A model generated the notes under the pieces. The model worked only from the letters and a program-made list of their open reading frames with translations, was not told the DNA's origin and did not search any database. The position numbers were made by a program, and so were the translations under genes. From Rhizomucor pusillus (Eukaryota > Mucoromycota > Mucoromycetes > Mucorales > Lichtheimiaceae): a stretch of DNA of 64,000 bases. Within the stretch, counting starts at the first letter, position 1; each line of letters begins with the position of its first letter. Shown piece after piece: positions 56,441 to 64,000 of this stretch. The stretch lies in contig FWWN02000583.1 of NCBI GenBank assembly GCA_900175165.2, positions 51,810 through 115,809 on the forward strand. The letters are read 5' to 3'.

Positions 56441-58027
56441 ACATTCCCATAAATGCTTAAATAAATGTCGCAATGGAGAAAAACTGTGACGTGCTTCTCG
56501 AGACGAGTCGAAGTCTGTGAATTGCAGCTGTGAGAAAATATGATGAATAACTCACGATATGCTCGCTATATAGGATTGAGGTATCTCATGCGTCAACGGA
56601 TAAGGTGAACTGGGACGGTTTGGGTATCCCAGTTGGGGACATGCCAATGGTAGCCAGTGTTGCCGAATTTGCGGGTGGCACAAAGAGAAGCACCCTCAAA
56701 AAGAAGCACGGTGACGAAGCAAAAATGGCGACTAATGCCAAGGCCGTTGTTAACACGCATGCATGTTATACCAAGAAGAGGCCGGCAAAGGTGTTCTGTC
56801 TACTATATTATAGTAAGTATAGAGTTGATTTATAACCATAACGATTTGTGGCTGAATCTGTACCCTCATAGTATGACAATATGTGTTGATGTCATGGTAG
56901 CCGGACAAGATAAATATATAAAAAAGTATACTGACGGTAAAAAGTTTACCGGCGAAAGTTGCCTTGAACATGCTGACCTTATCAATACGTACATCAAGCT
57001 GCCGAGCACGGAAAGGAGCTGCAGGACTTTGCCCAGAAAATAAAAGTATTGCTGCAATGGCGGGATACGGTCGTTAGCATCTGAAAGACCTGTCCTCGCA
57101 AGCACGTACTGATATCTCATGTTACGATTATTATCCATCATATGTACTCACTATGTCGTAAAAAAGTACATTGTGATACTTTGTTCTCGTCGATTTGAAC
57201 AAATATTAATGTAGAGAACAAGTTTTCAAAATGTCGGCAAAACTTGATCCCAACTAGGCAAAAATGACGGAATAAGAGAGTGTCCGTAGCAAGCAACCGC
57301 CGGATAAGTCTTGGATGTCTTGTATGAATGACGGTACAGTGCTGCAAGTATACAGTAGAAATATATTTATTTATTTATTTAAAAGTGAGGTTTTTCCTGT
57401 CTTTGATCGGCATTCATCGACAGGAGGGTTGAATATCAACTTTGATACCAATGTCAATTAATGGGACAGTATGTATGGTCAATGGTCGGTATCCACTCCG
57501 ACATAAAATACTTTGGCCTTCACTATTTTTGACAAGTTGCTGTCACTCTCCGTGTGGCCTGTTTCGCCCACAAGCGAACTCAAATAATCCTTTGTCACTA
57601 CTAGCTCCGCCTCCCTGCCGATCCTGACTCGCCTACGTTTTTCATGGTCGCCGATGCGAGACTTGCTGATTGAATAAGTCGGCCTTATCAGGTAGAAACT
57701 GAGGTCATTAAATTAGGATGCTCTATGACTCTCATACAAACCGTCATTGCTGCTACAAAGAATATGAAGAAAGAAAATAAAGAGCGAGAGTGCCTTGAAG
57801 CAAATCAATCAATGACAAAATGTGTAAAAGTTGAGAGAACTCTTCGCTGCACTGCTTGGACACAAGAGCGCATTCCTTAGTGAAGCGTCCGCCAATCTCT
57901 TATCATTGGCTGTCGTTACTTTTCTGAGTTTCGGCGCCTTCAAATGCTGCATGTTGTTGGCCTGTCGCTTGTTCACTCTGCTTTTTCGACGCAAGGAACC
58001 TAAAGTCCTGCAAGAAATCTTCGTGAC
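56441..58027. other. Intergenic with unrecognised coding-like pieces
   Basis: A plus-strand frame near 56605-56835 reads WDGLGIPVGDMPMVASV and continues with a Lys-rich segment, but I recognise no family; it may be an old gene or element remnant. A TTTATTTATTTATTT run lies near 57363-57380. The last 250 bases are upstream of the SUMO ligase start. Confidence 0.35.
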
Positions 58028-60830
58028 ATGGAGTCTTATTTGCTCGTAAGTGGCGCTGTCGTTGCGATTTACAGTGATCAAGACAATTAACTCATATTGA
58101 GTAGCAAGACCGGATCGTCGAGCCGTTGAACTCGTTGAGAAAGACAGAATTGACAAGCATTGTCCGCAGTCTGAACGATCTACGACGGTTTCCGCGCATT
58201 CCCGTCTCGTTGAACAAGTCAGGACTGGCATTGCACATTGCACATACTGTAAATACTGCGTTGCGAAAACAAGAGGCCTACCTTATCAATTCGGTTATAA
58301 ATATTCTCAATCGATTTGCCGACAGGAGGTAACATAGGCAACGCTTTGAGCGGAGGCAAGTTTTGCGTTTTCAGTATCTTACGTTATCTATAGGGAGATA
58401 TGGGTATACGCAGAAGGAACTGTATACAACTGGAGGCAATTGACTGCTGAGCAAAGAGCACGTATCGAACAGCCAACTCAACGCTCCACCAGTGCGACCG
58501 CACCACCGCCAGGACCGACAGCGGTACCTCTGCAAGCTATACGAAACCCAGCGTTTCGAAATTCGCCATTTTATGTGATTGTGGAACCGGTGACGAATGG
58601 CCAACTATGCACTGGTAAGTAGAAATTTAGGATAACAGGAGATCTCTTTCTAACGCCGGTTAGAAGCTACGTATGCACGGTCATCTAGGACTTTCATTTT
58701 TACACTTAACGAGACTCAACGTGGACTATTGAAACAAACGGATTCGAATGGACGGCCTCTCCATGAGCTGCGCATGTTTTGCGCTGCAGTCGATACTACT
58801 GTCGCCTCGGGAGGTGCACCTATTGAGTTTCCACATGTCTGCGAGCTCAAGGTGAACCAAAATGTGATTTCGGGACAGGTGAGCTCAAAATAGTTCTTCA
58901 AAAAAATGGTTTCTAACATCACTGTTATCAGCACCTACGAGGATTGAAGAACAAGCCAGGCACGGTGCATCCATATAACATTACATCTATGTGCGGAATC
59001 TACCATAAAAATTATGTCGAATTAGTCTATGCAAATACTACCAAGGTAAGACTTTCCGGATGGAGCAAATGGAAACTTTTGATATTTATGCTTGTTTGTA
59101 CTACAGAGCTTTGTCGCGATCGTACAGTTGGTTAAACGGATGGAGATATCGATGCTCGTGGAATCTATAAAGTCAAACAAATTCATTACAAAGGAACAAG
59201 TCCTCTCTGATAGTAAGTTCGGCAGGACATTGCTGGATTCATCCGGAAAGTCTCATACTACTCCTTTTAGGAAAAAAGCACAATGAAGATGCGGATGTCG
59301 TCGTAGAGTCAGAAACTGTTTCAACAAAGTGTCCGGTAGGCAGTTTTTGCTCTAGTAGTAAACCGAAGAATTTTCGTTTCTGATATATAGTTACTCCTAT
59401 AGCTCTCCTTCACAAAAATTACTACACCATGTAGAGCGCAGAACTGCCAGCATGCCCAGTGCTTTGATGCGACGACGTTTTTGGCAATGAACGAACAAAC
59501 ACCAACGTGGTCTTGTCCAGTATGCAACAAGCAAGCTCCTTTCCATGAGCTGGTAGTCGACGGATACTTTGCAGAATTGCTAGCGAACGCAACTTCTGAA
59601 TTTATTACCATTGATCCGGAAGGCAATGTGATAGCATCAAAAGGCCAAATAGACGAGGATGATGACGATTATGGAAATCTGGAACAAAAACCCGTCAAAG
59701 AAGAGACAAACGACAAAAGCCCATCAGAGTTCAATGCACAGCACGTTGAAGTATTGGTTTTGGATGATTCAGATGACAATGACGATAATAATGACCATCC
59801 TGGCAGCGGACAGCAGTCTGCTGTACCTCAACCACGAAACACGAATGCGATTGCAGGCGCAAAGCGCAAGCTGGATGGGCCTGCAGCAATGCCTGTCCAA
59901 AGCTCATTACCAAAACGACCGAATAATGTTATCGATTTAACGCTTGATTCTGATGAAGAAGACGAGGAGGCAATGAATCTTCCAGAAGAACCGTTGACAG
60001 GATTCGCTGTTGCACCCCAAGGATCGGCTCCTGCTGCGCAGTCTTCACGGATACGTCTTCCTAATTCTTCTGTTATCCCGCCAATAAGCGCTAGCGTACC
60101 TCCATTTGCTACCAACAATGTTCAAAGTAATATTGACAATGGCAGCAACATCACGGCAGCTGGTCTGCCCCGGCTTACCTTAACTTTCACAGCCGGCGCT
60201 CTTTCTGCACCTTTACCCGCTGAAGAAAGCAATGCACTGCCAACCACGGATTCTGCGCTGACTGCGGTGCCGTTAGAAAACGTATCTACAACCATCGAGG
60301 AATCACAAGGAAATAGCGAACAACCAGCTACGAGTGCAACATCGACTGAAGCATCTATAGAAAATGTATCTGCAAGCAATGATGAGTCCGAAAGGGTCAG
60401 TGTGCAGCCGGCCAGGGACATAACATTGCCTGAAAGCTCTTCAGGTAATGAAGTGTCTCCACCCATTAATGACGCACAAGGAAACAATGATCAACAGGCC
60501 CCAAACGCAACGGAAGCGGCAAATACTTCTGGAGACTTGACGACTTCAAATGGAAATGCGCAACAAGATGATGCATCCTCTATGGTTGTACCAGAAGCTG
60601 AACCGAAAACCGTTCAAGAAACTTTTGAAACTAATGGATCAAATGCCGAAGCAACAGCAGTAACAGCGTCAGCAACGCAATCCGACGCTGCACCTAACGA
60701 CATGGCTCATACCGAGAACACTGATACCCAACAGGCCGAGGCTGCTGCTGCTACTTTGGCTTCTCTTAAAGCTAATGAAAGCCTATCCGCAGGGCAAATC
60801 GAAAATGCATCTTCTTCTTCATCATCGTAG
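58028..60830 (+). CDS. SUMO E3 ligase of the PIAS/Siz family
   Basis: Eight exons. The first is only 18 bases (MESYLL); the others start near 58105, 58394, 58664, 58932, 59107, 59271 and 59403. The N-terminus carries a SAP-like helix pair (LNSLRKTELTSIVRSLND, VSLNKSGLALHI). The PINIT domain spans NPAFRNSPFYVIVEP to VELVYANTTKSFVAIVQLV. The SP-RING reads PLSFTKITTPCRAQNC, HAQCFDATTFLAMN and WSCPVCNKQA, with the Cys/His ligands in place. Downstream are SUMO-interaction-like motifs, VEVLVLDDSDD and NVIDLTLDSDEEDEE. The remaining 280 or so residues are Ser/Thr/Ala/Glu-rich and disordered. PIAS/Siz ligases transfer SUMO from Ubc9 to nuclear targets. Total length is about 795 residues. Confidence 0.92.
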
Positions 60831-61176
60831 TAGTAATACTAATTTGCTGTAACTTGCCTCACTCTTTTAATACTTGTAAATGTATATAAAGCTTCATTAT
60901 TCATTTGTTACTTTGATATATACATGTAAATAGCTGAGATGAAAACAAAATATCATCGTTCGTGAGACAGCATATCAGAGTGAAACCAGTTCAAAAAATC
61001 AACAAACTGGAAAGCGCCTCCGGTTTCTACAGAGATCATTTTTGGCATAACATAGTTCTTCTTTTTCTTTTCTCTGGTTTTTCCGCGTTTACCTTTTACC
61101 TTCATATTTTATCGCTTTATCTTTCTATACTGAGCAAAATAGTTACGGGGACAAATTTTACAGTAGCTCGTTCAAT

Positions 61177-62432
61177 ATGAGCGGTAACCATGATACAGAT
61201 ATCCTTGAGCGGATGGCTGCAGCGCGGAGAGAAGCTGAACAGCTCAAGGAGAAGATTCGGGCAAGACATGATGCGCTGGCCGATACGACGTGTAAGGGTT
61301 TGAAAGGAAAAGATCTTGTGACCAGAAATAAATCTAATGTGTTTTTGACTTTTAAAAATCCAGTGAAAGAAAAGGCACAGCAAATAGAAAGAATCCAGCG
61401 ATTAACGATCAAAGTACGGCGTACACTGAAAGGGCATTTGGCCAAGATATACGCGATGCAATGGGCGTGTGACAAACGGCACTTGGTGTCAGCGTCGCAG
61501 GACGGCAAGATGTTAGTGTGGGATGCGTACACAACAAACAAAGTATTCGCCATACCCTTGCGGTCGTCGTGGGTCATGACGTGTGCATATGCTCCCTCGG
61601 GCGACTACGTAGCATCCGGTGGTCTCGATAACATTTGCTCGATCTACAACCTGAACACACGCAACGGGCCCATCAAGCCCGCGCGAGAACTGGCAGGACA
61701 TACAGGCTATGTCAGCTGCTGCAGGTTCATGGACAACAACAGGATGCTGACGTCGAGTGGCGACACGACGTGCGTCTTGTGGGACATTGACGCCTGTCAG
61801 AAACTTACAGACTTTGTGGACCACGCGGGCGATGTCATGAGGTAACAATAACAACTGCATCCAAAAAAGAAAATTTACATAGATATATATATCCACTCAC
61901 ACTGCCAAAGTCTGTCTATTTCACCGAATCCCAACATCTTTTGCTCGGGTGCATGCGACGCCACCGCCAAAGTGTGGGACATTCGCGCCGGCAAATGCGT
62001 GCAATCATTTACCGGCCATGAATCAGATATCAACGCAGTCCAATTTTTTCCGAACGGCGATGCTATCGGCACAGGCTCGGACGATGCTAGCTGCCGGTTA
62101 TTTGACTTGCGTGCAGATCGTGAATTAAGCACATACACACACGAACAAATTTACTGCGGAATTACGTCGGTCGCGTTCTCGGTATCGGGAAGACTGTTGT
62201 TTGGTGGTTACGATGACTACAACTGTCATGTGTGGGACACGCTGCGAGGCGAGCGGGTCGGCGTCCTCAGCGGGCATGAAAATCGCGTGTCGTGCTTGGG
62301 CGTATCATCCGATGGCATGGCACTATGCACAGGCAGTTGGGATCACTTGCTTAAAGTAAGATCATTATTTCATGCATGCATGCACCCGATGATTTGTTAA
62401 TAACTCTATCTTATGTTTAGGTGTGGTCTTGA
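61177..62432 (+). CDS. Heterotrimeric G-protein beta subunit
   Basis: Three exons (61177-61841, 61911-62355, 62421-62432) encode 373 residues; the last exon is just 12 bases (VWS stop). The N-terminal helix ([20 protein letters not shown]) forms the coiled coil with Ggamma. Seven WD repeats follow, with landmarks [96 protein letters not shown] and [12 protein letters not shown]. Compared with animal Gbeta there is about 30 residues of extra N-terminal sequence. Gbeta-gamma signals from pheromone or nutrient receptors at the plasma membrane. The gene converges on the ankyrin gene with about 80 bases between. Confidence 0.95.
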
Positions 62433-62511
62433 TATATGCACTGGAAACAGACAAATAAACAAACAAGTAAACAATAGTAATAATGATATTCGAAACATGA
62501 ATTTATTCTTT

Positions 62512-63946
62512 TCAAGATACTTGCGAAGAAGGACTGCTACCCAGAGCAGCAGTGAATGAGGGTATACCGTTGGTGGTCGGAGAGATGGCCGCCGAGGAGG
62601 AGGAGGTCGATGCTCGCGGTGTAGGCGAGTCTTGTCCAGCAACGGATGGACCTCTGGAAACAGCTGCAGCAGCGCTGCTGCTCAAGCCAGAGTGGGATAA
62701 AACGGAAGAAGATGGGATCGGGGGATAAGGACGCATGTTTACGGATTTGTGTGAAGATGCAAGCGATAAGGTGGAGTTATCAGTACAGATCATGTTGGAA
62801 ATGTCTACATACGGCGCAGGATATAAGAAACAAAGTCAAACGCTCATCATGTAACCTCCATAAATACCTTTCAAATGTTCTTGCACTGCAAATGAGTATG
62901 CGTAATCTGCGGCTGTGCAATGGTACTTGTTTTCGAGGTCAACGTTGCAACCCTGCGACTGATGAGATGGGCATCAATTTTTAAGGCTCTCCTACCAAAT
63001 CTCTTGTCCGAGTGAATACTTACTACCAGCAACTCCATGACTGCCAAGTGACCCCAAGCCGAAGCATGATGAAGCGCAGAGTTTCCATCATTGTCAACGT
63101 GGTCGATATCTGCAGAGATGGATAAGAGATACTATCCAAGGGAAAAATTTTTAGCTTTAGATATTTCTAGCATACATGTTGCATCGTTCTTACTCCAACA
63201 AGGGCAGCATTCCCGTTTTTTGCAGCGTACAATAATGCGGTCCATCCATTTTTGCTAATGGCGTGTATACATTCTGGATATCGCATGACGTAGCTGTAGA
63301 ATATCTAGACAATCTAGATTAATAACCTATTGCAATTTACGCTCGAGCCACAGAGGGGGAGGTGTACCTCTTGTTGATTGTACATTGCTGCAATCATCAA
63401 GACGGTAGTGCCTTCGTTGTCCTAGTGATACATGTATTATTATTTTTGTCTACTCCATTTCCTCTCTTTCTTGTTCATACCACTGATATCACTTCTTCCT
63501 CGTGGCCAATTTCCAGCAGCCATTCTACGAGATCAACGTGGCCATAGCGTGCAGCATACATCAACGTTGTACTACGTTGCATATCATCGTTAAACAAACC
63601 TATACGTAGTCATGTCTTCGTCTCTACCTCAACTTACTATCCCGTCTCAGGGTCCGGGTTCTGTATATTGCTAACTTTCTTGGCCAGCCGTTTGACAGCT
63701 GCAATGTTGCCCTCTTTATTGTTGCAGTAGATTGACGATCAATAACCGCGAATTACGAGAAGAGCCCGCCCGTACGTCTATACCTTGAGCAGCTTTCTGC
63801 AGTCGAACCGCAGGACTCTCTCTGACAATGGCGATCCGCCTCGAGTCAAAGAATGAATTGGGTTGTACCTGCTTGCTCTGCAGCGATAGCATGATCAAGC
63901 GGGGAAGAAAGTGAACCTGCAGCTTTTTCAAAAGTTGTTGGCGCAT
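62512..63946 (-). CDS. Ankyrin-repeat protein
   Basis: About seven small exons. The start is at 63946 (MRQQLLKKL) or the inner ATG at 63892 (MLSLQSKQVQPNSF). The first exon joins across a small intron to KAAQEGNIAAVKRLAKKV. Ankyrin units are visible: MQRSTTLMYAARYGHVDL then VEWLLEIGHEEEV, DNEGTTVLMIAAMYNQ, KNGWTALLYAAKNGNAALVG, DHVDNDGNSALHHASAWG and LENKYHCTAADYAYSF. The last exon (62512-62793) encodes a Ser/Pro/Ala-rich disordered tail beginning ICTDNSTLSLASS. Ankyrin repeats mediate protein binding; there is no catalytic domain, so an adaptor or regulatory-subunit role is likely. Exact exon edges within the repeats were not all checked. Confidence 0.75.
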
Positions 63947-64000
63947 TAATCCACAAAGTAAAATTGCACATTTATCGATTTATTTTATAACAAAACATCA
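63947..64000. other. Right edge
   Basis: The last 54 bases are A/T-rich flank upstream of the ankyrin-repeat gene. Confidence 0.5.

Noticed and set aside
57809..58243. Minus-strand open frame of 144 codons over the first SUMO ligase exons
   Set aside because: The plus strand carries the SAP-like region with correct splice sites; the minus frame has no recognisable content.

Overview
The window is nuclear DNA of a filamentous fungus. Its genes carry many short introns (about 50-80 bases, GT...AG), CT-rich 5' flanks and long Gln/Asn/Ser/Thr tracts. The gene content points to an early-diverging, Mucorales-like (Mucoromycota) genome: a GH45 endoglucanase with an N-terminal fungal cellulose-binding module, a kinesin-4, a Gbeta subunit, a RagC/Gtr2 GTPase and a glycine-rich-domain (DUF1399) relic. 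This placement is inference from gene content and intron style; I name no species.

Layout. 0-4.5 kb is a decayed zone: a minus-strand GRDP/DUF1399 gene with two in-frame stops, and broken plus-strand fragments, one resembling a SETDB-type Tudor domain. 4.8-14.5 kb is a dense gene block: an NDUFA4/MLRQ-like respiratory subunit, an EI24-family membrane protein, RagC/Gtr2, an uncharacterised protein with a calponin-homology-like C-terminus, and a C2-plus-lipase protein of the diacylglycerol lipase type. 14.5-17.8 kb holds small unrecognised minus-strand genes and a transposon graveyard, a Tc1/mariner-type DDE transposase relic abutting an opposite-strand DIRS-like RNase H relic. 18-29 kb holds two large convergent genes, a Sec7-PH ARF exchange factor and a kinesin-4.

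30.5-39.96 kb holds a BMT5-like rRNA methyltransferase, a Dabb barrel protein, an unrecognised protein, a Sel1-repeat/MYND protein, splicing factor SYF2 and a bZIP factor. 41.8-51 kb holds the GH45 endoglucanase, a CRIB protein with a possible myristoylation signal, a frameshifted F-box/LRR gene, a mitochondrial-type DEAD-box helicase and an FAD monooxygenase. 53.4-64 kb holds a two-finger C2H2 factor, a second DDE transposase relic, a PIAS/Siz SUMO ligase, a Gbeta subunit and an ankyrin-repeat protein.

Functionally this is an ordinary mix of housekeeping and signalling genes (TORC1 GTPase, Gbeta, ARF-GEF, CRIB, DAG lipase, SUMO ligase) with one secreted plant-wall enzyme; genes are not arranged as operons. 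I found no CRISPR array, rRNA or convincing tRNA, and nothing that I can defend as a wholly new system. The best leads are two introns that need GC-AG splicing to keep a catalytic or conserved frame, the decayed GRDP and F-box genes, the mosaic transposon junction, the CH-like orphan and the CRIB protein. All intron positions were read by eye and may be off by a base or so.
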